DNA from: Croceibacterium salegens
GTDB lineage: Bacteria; Pseudomonadota; Alphaproteobacteria; Sphingomonadales; Sphingomonadaceae
Assembly (NCBI RefSeq): GCF_009827435.1
Contig: NZ_WTYM01000041.1
Location: 1 to 64,000, forward strand
DNA length: 64,000 nucleotides
Reading direction: 5' to 3'
Part shown: in pieces, positions 36,677 to 45,110 of the stretch
How positions within the stretch are numbered: position 1 is the stretch's first letter
Layout: the number at the start of each line of letters is the position of its first letter
Made by a program: the position numbers and the translations under genes
The notes under the pieces: model-generated
The model's database searches: none
Told to the model about the DNA's origin: nothing
What the model saw: only the letters and a program-made list of their open reading frames with translations

Positions 36677-38446
36677 CTATATTACCCGCCACACCCTGAG
36701 CGCGCCCTGCTCGAAACCCGGCACGGGTTCGAGCCATTCCGGCGCGCGCCCGACTTGCAGTTCATCGGCAAGGTTGCCCGGGCGGTAGCGGGCGAAGGTG
36801 CCGAGCCGGTCGCCCGAGAGGCAGGCGACGAGGTAGCGGGCGTGGTCGCCCTCCACGATGGCGCGGGCATTGCCCTCGGGCCCGGCGAAGGCGTCGAAGA
36901 CCCGGCGCATCGCCGCCTGGTTGCGGTGATAGGGTCCGGCGACGACCGTGTGGCCGGTGCGGGCGAGGATTTCGGGGCCCATGTCGAACGGCGCGAAGAC
37001 GTGGGCATTGGGCAGCGACGCGAGGCGCGACAGGTCGCAGTCTCCGGCAATAGTGGGAGCAGCGGTGGGAGCGGCGGACAGGCCGTCGAAGGGCTTGGCC
37101 ACGGCGCTGGCCATAAGCGGAGTCGCCAGCAGCACGCAGCCGAGCGTCGCTACGACGCGCGGCACGGCGTTCCTGATCGCCCGCGCGCACGGCCAGTAGT
37201 TCGCCACCAGCAGCGCGGCGAAGGGCACCGCGAGCAGTTGCGCCAGCAGCCCGGCGCGCATCACCAGCAGCGACATCGCCGCCATGCCGAACGCGAGCAG
37301 TCCGAGCTCGGTCCAACGGCTGTGCACGGCGACCGAGGCCGGGCGTTGCAGCGCAAGGCGCGCGCCGGCGAGCATGATGACGATGGTCCAGACCAGCATC
37401 GCCGCGGCAGACGGCGTCTGGGTCCAGACCGGCAACCCTTCGGCGACGCGGTCGAGCCACTCGGCCTTGAGCACCGGGTCCATGCCGGCAAACGGATCGA
37501 CGGCGCAGGCGCCGAGCGGCAGGACGATCGCCAGTCCAGCGACGGTCGTGACCGGCACGAGCGCAGCGGCGCGCCCGATGGTCGCGTTCTGGCCCGGGGC
37601 CATGCGTCCGGCGAAGGCGGCCGCGGCGGCCCCGGCAAAGCCGATGAAGTGCGGCCAGCTCATCCGGTCGCATTGCGCCAGCGCCAGCCCTGCGACGGGG
37701 CGGGTGGCGAGGAACAGCAGCGGCGCGGTGAGCGCCAGTCCCGCAAGATAGCCCTCGAAGCTGCGGTCGCCCGCGCGCACGAAGCGGATGGCGAAGACGC
37801 CGCCGAGCAAGGCGGCGAAGGGCAGGCTCTCGAGCGAAACGGTCAACCCGGTGGCGGCAACCGCTCCGGCGGCGAGCGCGTTGCGCCAGCCGCCGCGCAG
37901 GGCGAACAGCGTCGCGCCAAGCGCGGCGAGCGCCTGCCAGCCGTGATGGTCGATCCTGAGCGGCATGAAGGCGTCGAGCAGAAGCGGAAAGGCGAGCGGC
38001 AGCGCGCTTGCGGCAAGGACCGCGCCCTCACCGGCACCGAGCGCGCGCATGACGGCGCGCAGCAGGAGCATGGCGAGCAGGAGCTGGAACAGCGGGACCA
38101 TCGTCATGGCGACGATCGATGCCGCGGGTTCGGGCACGAACAGCCGCGCGAGAAACAGGCAGGCGGCGATGGGCAGGTCGACCAGCCGCGACCAGTGCAT
38201 GTCGGCCCCGGCGGGCGGGTCCATGCGGTGTTGCCGCACGTCCCACCACGATTGCCCGGCGAGCCAGTCGCGCACCTGGTCGAGGCGCATGAAATCGTCG
38301 GGGTCGCCGGGCGCGAAGGCCCGCAGGTTCGGCCAGGCGATCACGAGCAGGAACAGCGCGGATACGAGCCAGAGCTGCCACGGTGCAGGCTGCCGGCGCC
38401 GCGTGCCGAGCGTGGCGGAGGCGCGGTTCTCGCTCAGCGCGAGCAT
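36677..38446 (-). CDS. Multi-membrane-span protein, oligosaccharyl/glycosyltransferase-like
   Basis: A 589-residue integral membrane protein with about 11 hydrophobic segments, the first at residues 24-38. The first external loop carries GDPDDFMRLDQVRDWLAGQS, resembling the DxD-containing first loop of STT3/PglB and related GT-C enzymes, and a soluble domain of about 150 residues closes the protein. That layout suggests a GT-C glycosyltransferase using polyprenyl-linked sugar, but this is inferred from architecture. It is the last gene of the operon with the flavoprotein and GtrA genes, overlapping GtrA by 13 bases. Confidence 0.72.
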   Translation of the reverse strand: MLALSENRASATLGTRRRQPAPWQLWLVSALFLLVIAWPNLRAFAPGDPDDFMRLDQVRDWLAGQSWWDVRQHRMDPPAGADMHWSRLVDLPIAACLFLARLFVPEPAASIVAMTMVPLFQLLLAMLLLRAVMRALGAGEGAVLAASALPLAFPLLLDAFMPLRIDHHGWQALAALGATLFALRGGWRNALAAGAVAATGLTVSLESLPFAALLGGVFAIRFVRAGDRSFEGYLAGLALTAPLLFLATRPVAGLALAQCDRMSWPHFIGFAGAAAAAFAGRMAPGQNATIGRAAALVPVTTVAGLAIVLPLGACAVDPFAGMDPVLKAEWLDRVAEGLPVWTQTPSAAAMLVWTIVIMLAGARLALQRPASVAVHSRWTELGLLAFGMAAMSLLVMRAGLLAQLLAVPFAALLVANYWPCARAIRNAVPRVVATLGCVLLATPLMASAVAKPFDGLSAAPTAAPTIAGDCDLSRLASLPNAHVFAPFDMGPEILARTGHTVVAGPYHRNQAAMRRVFDAFAGPEGNARAIVEGDHARYLVACLSGDRLGTFARYRPGNLADELQVGRAPEWLEPVPGFEQGALRVWRVI

Positions 38447-38844
38447 CGGAAGACCACGCGCGAGCGCAGCCACCAGGTCAGCACGAAGCTCGCGCCGATG
38501 GCGGCGAGCTTGGCCAGGCGCGGGTCGATCCCGGCGGTGTCGCCGAGCCCGACGATCGCGGTGGTCAGCGCCAGCCCGGCCAGCGCCGAGCCGACGAACA
38601 GCGCCTTCTGCCGCACGCGGCCGGCGCCGCGCTCGGCAACGCCGTCGGCGAAGACCGCGCGGCTCGACAGGAGCCAGTGCGCGGCGATGCCGAGCGTGTA
38701 GCCGGCGGCCGACGCGGCGGCAGGCCATGTCCCGACCGCCAGCAGCGCGAGGAAGCAGCCCATGTCGACCGCCAGCGCCCCGGCACTGGCCAACAGGTAG
38801 CGCAGGAAGCGCACGTCGCGCAGGCGGGCAGCGAGTTCGAGCAT
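38434..38844 (-). CDS. GtrA family membrane protein
   Basis: A 136-residue protein with four hydrophobic segments and the GtrA pattern FLRYLLASAGALAVDMGCFL, then SAAGYTLGIAAHWLLSSRAVF. GtrA proteins are thought to flip polyprenyl-phosphate-linked sugars across the inner membrane. Its start overlaps the stop of the flavoprotein gene (TGATG) and its end overlaps the downstream membrane-protein gene, giving a tight three-gene operon. Confidence 0.88.
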   Translation of the reverse strand: MLELAARLRDVRFLRYLLASAGALAVDMGCFLALLAVGTWPAAASAAGYTLGIAAHWLLSSRAVFADGVAERGAGRVRQKALFVGSALAGLALTTAIVGLGDTAGIDPRLAKLAAIGASFVLTWWLRSRVVFRCSR

Positions 38845-40412
38845 CAGGCGGCCTCGCGGTCGATCCGCTTCGGCACGTCGCGCACCGAGGCGAGCGCGGC
38901 GGCCTGGTCGGGAGTCGGTTCGCGCGACGGGAGCCTGGTTTCGGCACCCTCGTTGCCGGCTTCGTGGTACTCGGCGTCCTCGTTGACGCACCAGGTGTCG
39001 TAGACGCGCTCGCCGGCGAGGATGTTCTCGACCGTCAGCATGGCGGTCATCATCGCGTGGTCCTGGTTGTTGTAGCGATGCATCCCGTTGCGTCCGACGA
39101 GGTGCAGCGAGGGGAATCTCGCCTCCAGCTCGGTGCGCATCGCGGCAACGTTGGCGGCGTAGTCCTCGTCGTAGACCGGGTAGGCCTTCTCCTGCCGAAC
39201 GACCGCGCCGCCCTTGACCTTGGCCGGGTTGAGCAGGCCAAGAATTTCCATCTCGCGGGTCGCCAGTGCAACGAGGTCGTCGTCCGCCATGGCCCAGAGC
39301 CCGTCGCCCTCGAAGCAGAAGTATTCGAGACCCACGCAGGCCAGCGCCGCGTCGGGCACCATTTCGGGCGACCACGAGCGGAAGTTCTGCACCCGGCCGA
39401 CCTGCACCTTGCTGTCGTGGATGTAGATCCAGTTGTCGGGGAACAGGTCCTCACCCTCGACCATCAGCGCGATGGTGAGGAAGTCACGGTACTTGAGCTG
39501 CTTGGCCTCCATCGCGGTCTCGGGCAGCGGGTCGAGCCGCGCCGCGAGCTCGCGCATCGGCGCCGAACTGATTGCGTCCCTGGCGCGGATCACGACCTTG
39601 CCTCCGGGCCCGGTCGCGGTCATGCGCCAGTCACCGTCGTTGGCGAGCTGTTCGAGCGCATGGCCCATCAGCACCCGGCCCTTGCCGGTCGCCACGATCC
39701 TGTCGCGCGCCGCGTCCCACATCATGCCGGGGCCGAGCCGCGGGTAGCGGAATGTCTCGAGCAGCGTCTTGACCGTCTGCCCGTCGTTGGGGCGCTTGTT
39801 GAGACCGAGGCTGCGCTTGAGCCCGTCGACCACCGCGCCCCACAGGTTGAGGCCCTTGATCCGCTGCGCGGCCCAGTCGGCGCTCATCTCGTTGCACGGC
39901 ATGCCCCAGACCTTCTCGGTGTAGGTCTTGAAGAAGATCGAATAGAGCCGCTTGCCGAACTGGTTGGTGGTCCAGTCTTCGAAGCTCCTGACTTCGCCGA
40001 TCGGGAACAGCTTGTAGCGCAAGTAGCTCAGTATGCAGGCCGTCGAACGCATGACCCCGAGGTTATGAAGCGCTTCAAACGCACGCAGCGGATAACTGTA
40101 GAACTTGCCCTCGTAGTAGATGCGGCTCATCCGCGGGCGCTGGATGAAGTCGTCGGGCAGGATCTCGTTCCACAGGTCGACGACCTGCTGGCTCTTGGAA
40201 AAGAAGCGGTGCCCGCCGATGTCGAAGCGATATCCGTCGTGCTCGACGGTGCGGCTGATGCCGCCGACGTAGGTGGCGTCCCTTTCGATGATGGCGACCG
40301 ACTTGCCCGCCTTGGTCAGCAGGTAACCCGCGGTCAGTCCTGCCGGTCCGGCACCCACGATCGCCACGTCGACCGCGATTTCGCCGCGCTTGCCGCTACC
40401 GGAAAAGGTCAT
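38844..40412 (-). CDS. FAD-dependent amine-oxidase/UDP-galactopyranose-mutase-like protein
   Basis: A 522-residue flavoprotein: dinucleotide-binding GAGPAGLTAGYLL near residue 20, the GYRFDIGGHRFFSKS motif, and a C-terminal LVGRNGMHRYNNQDHAMMTA that contacts FAD. This layout is shared by protoporphyrinogen oxidase-like proteins and UDP-galactopyranose mutases; the operon with GtrA and a GT-C-like protein supports a role in sugar or lipid-linked sugar conversion. The exact reaction is unknown. It is first in the operon, with a possible CtrA site 45-59 bases upstream. Confidence 0.8.
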   Translation of the reverse strand: MTFSGSGKRGEIAVDVAIVGAGPAGLTAGYLLTKAGKSVAIIERDATYVGGISRTVEHDGYRFDIGGHRFFSKSQQVVDLWNEILPDDFIQRPRMSRIYYEGKFYSYPLRAFEALHNLGVMRSTACILSYLRYKLFPIGEVRSFEDWTTNQFGKRLYSIFFKTYTEKVWGMPCNEMSADWAAQRIKGLNLWGAVVDGLKRSLGLNKRPNDGQTVKTLLETFRYPRLGPGMMWDAARDRIVATGKGRVLMGHALEQLANDGDWRMTATGPGGKVVIRARDAISSAPMRELAARLDPLPETAMEAKQLKYRDFLTIALMVEGEDLFPDNWIYIHDSKVQVGRVQNFRSWSPEMVPDAALACVGLEYFCFEGDGLWAMADDDLVALATREMEILGLLNPAKVKGGAVVRQEKAYPVYDEDYAANVAAMRTELEARFPSLHLVGRNGMHRYNNQDHAMMTAMLTVENILAGERVYDTWCVNEDAEYHEAGNEGAETRLPSREPTPDQAAALASVRDVPKRIDREAA

Positions 40413-40456
40413 TCACGCCCCCGTCGACTGTCATGGCGGGGAGTGAAGGAAAATGG

Positions 40457-40471
40457 TTAGGTGTTGGTTAA
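40457..40471. promoter_or_regulatory. CtrA-like binding site
   Basis: TTAG, seven bases, TTAA (40457-40471) matches the CtrA consensus TTAA-N7-TTAA with one mismatch. It lies 45-59 bases upstream of the flavoprotein start on the minus strand. CtrA sites of this kind control cell-cycle and envelope genes in alphaproteobacteria. Only a pattern match. Confidence 0.35.
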
Positions 40472-40497
40472 TGGCGCGCGCACTTTGCACCGCAAAT

Positions 40498-41139
40498 TCA
40501 GGCGTTGGGCTGGCCCATCTTGAGGCCCTGCAGGAAGGCGGCGATGCGCGCGAGGTCGGCGAACTGCAGCAGGCTGTCGAAGATCAGGCCGTAGGAGGTC
40601 CCGTGGCGCCAGCGCACCTTGGTCTCGACTTCGGGCAGGCAGGCGCCCTTCATGCGCAGGCGCTGCTCGATCGCCAGCCGCGCGTCGCATTCGATCTGCG
40701 CACCCTGTAGCGAGATGTTGCGCAGCTCGGCCTCGAACTTGCCGGTCAGGCCGGACAGCGTGATGGGCATTTCGAGATTGAGGCGGATCGGCCGCTTTGG
40801 CCATTTGCCGCGACCCTCGAGCACCCGGTCGAGATCGACGTCGACCGCGAAGCGGAAGCCTGCGCGGCCATCCTTCTCCCACACCGTTTCGAGCGGCAGG
40901 CGCTCCCCGTTGGGCATCTCGAGCGAGATCGCACGATCGGTCGGCAGCGGGTGGAACAGGCGGACGCTGACCCCGCTCGCGGAAACGTCGCTCACCACGC
41001 AAAGGAATTCGCCCGAAGCCCCGACGAGCTTCGCCGTACGGATCAGCGGCGTATAGCGGGCGGCCTCGCGCTGGTCGGACCCCGCGGTGGATCCCAATTC
41101 GGCGGTCAGCGGCCGATGGTTGAATGCGGCCTGCGTCAT
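40498..41139 (-). CDS. Tandem PilZ-domain protein
   Basis: A 213-residue protein with two PilZ-like folds. The N-terminal one shows REAARYTPLIRTAKL and SDVSASGVSVRLF; the second (from about residue 110) shows RNISLQGAQIEC. PilZ domains bind cyclic di-GMP through an RxxxR motif and a D/NxSxxG motif; here REAAR (25-29) supplies the first and DVSASG the second, so the N-terminal domain could bind it, while the second lacks the arginine pair. The ATG at 41139 is preferred over a TTG one codon earlier. It is probably a c-di-GMP effector with unknown output. Confidence 0.85.
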   Translation of the reverse strand: MTQAAFNHRPLTAELGSTAGSDQREAARYTPLIRTAKLVGASGEFLCVVSDVSASGVSVRLFHPLPTDRAISLEMPNGERLPLETVWEKDGRAGFRFAVDVDLDRVLEGRGKWPKRPIRLNLEMPITLSGLTGKFEAELRNISLQGAQIECDARLAIEQRLRMKGACLPEVETKVRWRHGTSYGLIFDSLLQFADLARIAAFLQGLKMGQPNA

Positions 41140-41269
41140 CAAAACTGCACTTCCTGTCTCGCCCCGGCTTCGAAATCGGGGTGCGGTCCCAGTGCAGGAT
41201 TGCCATGAGCACGGTTGCCGAATCGCTAACGCTAACTCAGCACTGCCGGCTAGGTCGCGGGCGGGAAAT

Positions 41270-42493
41270 TTAACCTGTTGTTTTTGGCCAGTCTCCGGCG
41301 GCGAGGAACGTCGTGGCGCATCCTGCGAGGAAGGCGGCGCCGCGCGGCAGGACGCTCTCGTCGACCATCATTCGGCTCGAATGAATCGAGCAGCAGTTGC
41401 GCCAGTCGGACCCCGCTTCGGCCACGCCGAGGAAGCACATCGTACCCGGCACCTTCTCGAGCACGTAGGAGAAATCCTCCGCCCCCATCAGCGGCGCATC
41501 GAGGCGCAGGAACTCGCCGCCGAGCCCGGTGGCGACCGTTTCGGCAAGGTCGACCGCGCGTGCGTCGCAAATCGTCGGCGGGAAGCCTTCGGTGATGACC
41601 ACTTCGGCCTCGCAGTCGTGCGCCAGAGCGATGTTCTCGGCGACGCGGCGGATGTCCTCGCGCACGGCCTTGCGGGTACCGGGGGTCAGTGTGCGCATGG
41701 TGCCCTTGAGCGTGGCGTAGTCGGGCACGATGTTGTGCGCGCTGCCGGAATCGAGCTGCGTAATGGTGACGACCACCGCCTCGGCGGCGTTGAAACGCCG
41801 GGTGACCATGCCTTGCAGCGCCATGACGATCTCGCAGGCAACCGGAACCGGGTCGCGGGTGTCATGCGGCATCGAGGCATGGCCGCCGCGCCCCTTGACC
41901 TTGATGTCGATCATGTCCGCCGCCGCCAGCAGTGTGCCGACCCGCCCGGCGATCGAGCCATGCGGCGCGTTGGGCATGATGTGCAGCGCGAAGGCGGCGT
42001 CGGGCAACACCACGCCGTCGTCACCGCCACCGAGCAATCCGTCGTCGAGCATGAAGCGGGCGCCGTGGAAGCCCTCCTCGCCCGGCTGGAACATGAAGCG
42101 GACCTCGCCCGCCAGCTCGTCGACGCGCGCGGCCAGCACGCGCGCCGCGCCGGCCAGCATCGCGGTGTGGGTATCGTGCCCGCAGGCGTGCATCCGCCCG
42201 GGAATGGTCGAGGCGAAGTCGAGTCCGGTCAGTTCGTCCATCGGCAGCGCGTCCATGTCGCCGCGGAGCAGCACGCACTTGCCGGCCTTGCCCTTGTTGA
42301 GCACCGCTACCGCGCCGGTGCACGAAGGCCCCTCACGCCACTCGAGCGGCAGGTCGGCGAGTTCGGCCCGGACCTTGGCCAGCGTCCTGGGCGTTTCGAG
42401 CCCGAGCTCGGGTTCGGCGTGGATGGCACGTCGCAGGGCAGTGATGCGGTCTGCGATCGCGCGCGAGTCTTCGAGCAGGGCTTCTGTCAGCAT
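41270..42493 (-). CDS. M20D-family amidohydrolase
   Basis: A 407-residue zinc amidohydrolase of the hippurate hydrolase/IAA-amino-acid hydrolase type: RRAIHAEPELGLET near the start, DMDALPMDE, the metal motif HACGHDTHTAML (H102, C104, H106) and FQPGEEG. Such enzymes cleave N-acyl amino acids; the cysteine metal ligand is typical of M20D. It stands between the flippase gene (20 bases away, same strand) and the PilZ gene; substrate unknown. Confidence 0.92.
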   Translation of the reverse strand: MLTEALLEDSRAIADRITALRRAIHAEPELGLETPRTLAKVRAELADLPLEWREGPSCTGAVAVLNKGKAGKCVLLRGDMDALPMDELTGLDFASTIPGRMHACGHDTHTAMLAGAARVLAARVDELAGEVRFMFQPGEEGFHGARFMLDDGLLGGGDDGVVLPDAAFALHIMPNAPHGSIAGRVGTLLAAADMIDIKVKGRGGHASMPHDTRDPVPVACEIVMALQGMVTRRFNAAEAVVVTITQLDSGSAHNIVPDYATLKGTMRTLTPGTRKAVREDIRRVAENIALAHDCEAEVVITEGFPPTICDARAVDLAETVATGLGGEFLRLDAPLMGAEDFSYVLEKVPGTMCFLGVAEAGSDWRNCCSIHSSRMMVDESVLPRGAAFLAGCATTFLAAGDWPKTTG

Positions 42494-42512
42494 GCCCCGT
42501 TCGTAGCACCGG

Positions 42513-43850
42513 TCACGGCGCCTCGCCAGCCGTGGGCGGATGCGGAGTCAGCCGCGACATGACGTACCAGGCGAGCGCGCCGAGCGCGATGTAGGTGGCG
42601 ATCCCGCCAACCGCGACCGCCAGCCCCACTGTGACCGCCGTAGCCGAATCCCAGACCCAGAGGATCACTCCGGCGAGGACGATGAAACCGGCAAGGCGGC
42701 CGTACAGCGCATAGCGCGCGTGCCCGGTCGAATGCAGCACCGGCTCGAACGCCACGCTGGCGAGTTCGAGGCTGGCGGCGAAGGTCAGCGGCACGAGGAC
42801 TGCGTATCCAGCCTCGAAGTCGCTGCCGCCGATCAGGTCGAGCAGCGGCTTGCCGAACAGTACGGCAAGGATGACCACCACCGCTCCTGCGGCCGCGGCA
42901 ATCAGCGAAGTCTGCCGCACAAGACGGCGGAACTCGGCGTGCTCGGCGGCGACGCGGGCGCGGTTGATCTCGGCGTAGGCGGCGCGAGTCAGAAGCACCG
43001 AAAGCTTGCCCAGCCCTTGGCTGAGCTGGTTGGCGAGCCGGTAGAGACCGGCGGCGCGGGTGCCGACGAGATAGCCGACCGCGAGCAGGGGGCCTTGCTT
43101 GACCGCGGCATCAAGCGTCGCACTGGCGAAAGCGACGAGCGAGAAGCGCACGATCCCCGGGTTGTCCTCGCCCGCCTGGCGCCAGTCGTGCAGGTGGCGC
43201 AGGTTGACCGCCTCCGGGCACAGGCGCCGCGCCAGGATCCAGTATCCGCCCGCCTCGATCAGGTCGATCGCCGCCCAGGCGGCGAGGAACCAGACCACCT
43301 TCGGATCGGTCAGCCAGATGGCCACCGCGGCGACGAGCCGCAGGCTGGGGACCAGCGCTTCCACATAGACCCCGAGGTCGAAGCGATCGAGCGCGCGGAC
43401 GATCCCGGTCGGCGTCGAAACCAGCGCGAACAGGCTGGCCACGGTGAACCAGAACGCCGCGTGGAGATATTTGGGGTTGAGGCCGAGCGCCTCGTTGAAC
43501 TCGAAATAGATCACGAACGCTATGATCACGCCGATCAGCGCTCCGGCGAGGTCGAGCAGTGCCGAGAGCATCGACAGCCGCCCGAACGCGGCCCAGTTGC
43601 CTGTATGGACGTGCTCGGCCCCGTAGCGCACCACCACGCGCCAGGTCTGCAGGCCCGAGAAGGCGATCAGTGCCTGCGCCGATCCGAAAATTAGCGAGAA
43701 GTGGCCGAAATCCTTGAGCCCGAGCGAGCGGGCAAGGATCGCGAGATAGACGAGGCTGCACAGCCCGCCGAACCCCTTGCCGCCAAGCAGCCAGGCGGTG
43801 TTCGCCAGCATGCGTCCAAGCAGCGAGCGGGGCTGGGAGGGAGCTGGCAT
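42513..43850 (-). CDS. Polysaccharide flippase, Wzx/MATE-like
   Basis: A 445-residue membrane protein with about 12-14 segments, starting LANTAWLLGGKGFGGLCSLV and LGLKDFGHFSLIFG, the typical opening of O-antigen and oligosaccharide flippases of the MOP superfamily. It would move a lipid-linked glycan or related lipid across the inner membrane. It diverges from the nucleotidyltransferase gene across 93 bases, which places it beside the putative headgroup cluster. ATG 43850 was chosen because the long upstream in-phase frame lies opposite that neighbour. Confidence 0.87.
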   Translation of the reverse strand: MPAPSQPRSLLGRMLANTAWLLGGKGFGGLCSLVYLAILARSLGLKDFGHFSLIFGSAQALIAFSGLQTWRVVVRYGAEHVHTGNWAAFGRLSMLSALLDLAGALIGVIIAFVIYFEFNEALGLNPKYLHAAFWFTVASLFALVSTPTGIVRALDRFDLGVYVEALVPSLRLVAAVAIWLTDPKVVWFLAAWAAIDLIEAGGYWILARRLCPEAVNLRHLHDWRQAGEDNPGIVRFSLVAFASATLDAAVKQGPLLAVGYLVGTRAAGLYRLANQLSQGLGKLSVLLTRAAYAEINRARVAAEHAEFRRLVRQTSLIAAAAGAVVVILAVLFGKPLLDLIGGSDFEAGYAVLVPLTFAASLELASVAFEPVLHSTGHARYALYGRLAGFIVLAGVILWVWDSATAVTVGLAVAVGGIATYIALGALAWYVMSRLTPHPPTAGEAP

Positions 43851-43943
43851 GGCGCCTGCGCCTTTGGACGAGAGCGGCGGAGGGCGCAAGCGACGAACCC
43901 CGTAATGCTTCCCTACCCTCCCGCTGCCCGCTAGAGGCGCGCA

Positions 43944-44684
43944 ATGATCGAGAACGCCATCCTGCTCAGCGCCGGCCAGGGCAGCCGCTTGCTGCCACTG
44001 ACCGCCGAACGCCCGAAATGCCTGATCGACTTCTCGGGCCGCTCGCTGATCGGCTGGCAGGTCGAGATGCTGGCGCGAGGCGGCGTGAAGCGGATCGACG
44101 TCGTCACCGGGTTCATGACCGACATGGTCGAGGCACACCTCACCGCCATCGCCGACCCGCGCATCGAGCTGCACGTCCACTTCAACCCGTTCTACAAGGT
44201 CGCCGACAACCTCGGTTCGTGCTGGATCGTGCGCGACCGCATGGCCGCGGGCGACTTCCTGATCCTCAACGGCGACACGCTCGTCGGCGAGGATATCGTC
44301 GCCAGCGTCCAGCAGGCCTCCGGCTGGCCGGTGTCCGTCACGGTCGACGTGAAGGCCGAATACGACAGCGACGACATGAAGGTCGAACGCGCCGCCGACG
44401 GTCGCCTTGTGCACATCGGCAAGACCCTGACCGCCGAGCAGTCGAACGCGGAATCGATCGGCTTCCTCGCCTTCCGCGGCGATGGGGCGGAAGCGTTCCG
44501 CGAAGCGATACGGCAGGCGATGCGCACGCCCGACGGGGTCAATCACTGGTACCTCAAGGTCGTCGACACCCTCGCCGCGAGCGGCAAGGTCGGCACCTGT
44601 TCGATCGAAGGTCTGGGCTGGGCCGAAGTCGACTACCTCAACGACATCGAGGATGCAACCGCGCTGACCGACAGCTGGGCCTAG
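43944..44684 (+). CDS. Sugar-phosphate or phosphoalcohol nucleotidyltransferase
   Basis: A 246-residue nucleotidyltransferase with the signature AILLSAGQGSRLLPLTAERP near the N-terminus, KCLIDFSG, and an acidic ILNGDTLVGEDI that holds the metal. Proteins of this size with NADNLGSCWI-like segments include inositol- or choline-phosphate cytidylyltransferases and sugar nucleotidyltransferases; substrate cannot be fixed. Near the CDP-alcohol phosphatidyltransferase, a CDP-headgroup product is an attractive inference. Its stop overlaps the convergent HIT gene. Confidence 0.82.
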   Translation: MIENAILLSAGQGSRLLPLTAERPKCLIDFSGRSLIGWQVEMLARGGVKRIDVVTGFMTDMVEAHLTAIADPRIELHVHFNPFYKVADNLGSCWIVRDRMAAGDFLILNGDTLVGEDIVASVQQASGWPVSVTVDVKAEYDSDDMKVERAADGRLVHIGKTLTAEQSNAESIGFLAFRGDGAEAFREAIRQAMRTPDGVNHWYLKVVDTLAASGKVGTCSIEGLGWAEVDYLNDIEDATALTDSWA

Positions 44685-45106
44685 AAGCGGGCCTTCAGTT
44701 CCGCCACCAGCGCATCGCATTGCGCGTCATCGAGCGCTACCGCCTGTCCAAGCTGCGGCACCGCCGGCCAGCCGGCATCGGCAAAGCTCACGCCGCCGAA
44801 TTCGCGCGCGCCCTCGTAGCGCGGGATGACGTGGAAATGGACGTGCGGGTCGACCATCATCAGCATCAGGTAGTTGAGCTTCGCGTACCCGCAGAAATCG
44901 GCCAGCGCCGCCTCGATAGCCGAGGTCACCGACTTCAGTTCGGCATGCGCCTCGCCCGGCAGGTCGCCGAACGCGGTGGCATCGCTCTTCGCTGCCAGCA
45001 CGAGGCAGCCGAGCGTCGGCTGCGCCGGGCGCAGCAGCACGACCCAGTGTTCGAACTCCCGGACCAGCGTCGCCGGCCAGCCGAATTTCTCGATCGTCGC
45101 GTTCAT
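44681..45106 (-). CDS. HIT-family protein
   Basis: A 141-residue histidine-triad hydrolase with the motif HVHFHVIPR (about residues 88-96). Members act on nucleoside phosphoramidates, dinucleotides or nucleotide-linked sugars. Here it lies four bases downstream of the phosphatidyltransferase gene on the same strand, consistent with removing or salvaging nucleotide products of that pathway, though this is inference. Confidence 0.9.
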   Translation of the reverse strand: MNATIEKFGWPATLVREFEHWVVLLRPAQPTLGCLVLAAKSDATAFGDLPGEAHAELKSVTSAIEAALADFCGYAKLNYLMLMMVDPHVHFHVIPRYEGAREFGGVSFADAGWPAVPQLGQAVALDDAQCDALVAELKARF

Positions 45107-45110
45107 CGCC

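Noticed and set aside
42540-43694. 384-codon plus-strand frame opposite the flippase
   Set aside because: Antisense shadow, very rich in Glu, Arg and Gly, with no domain.
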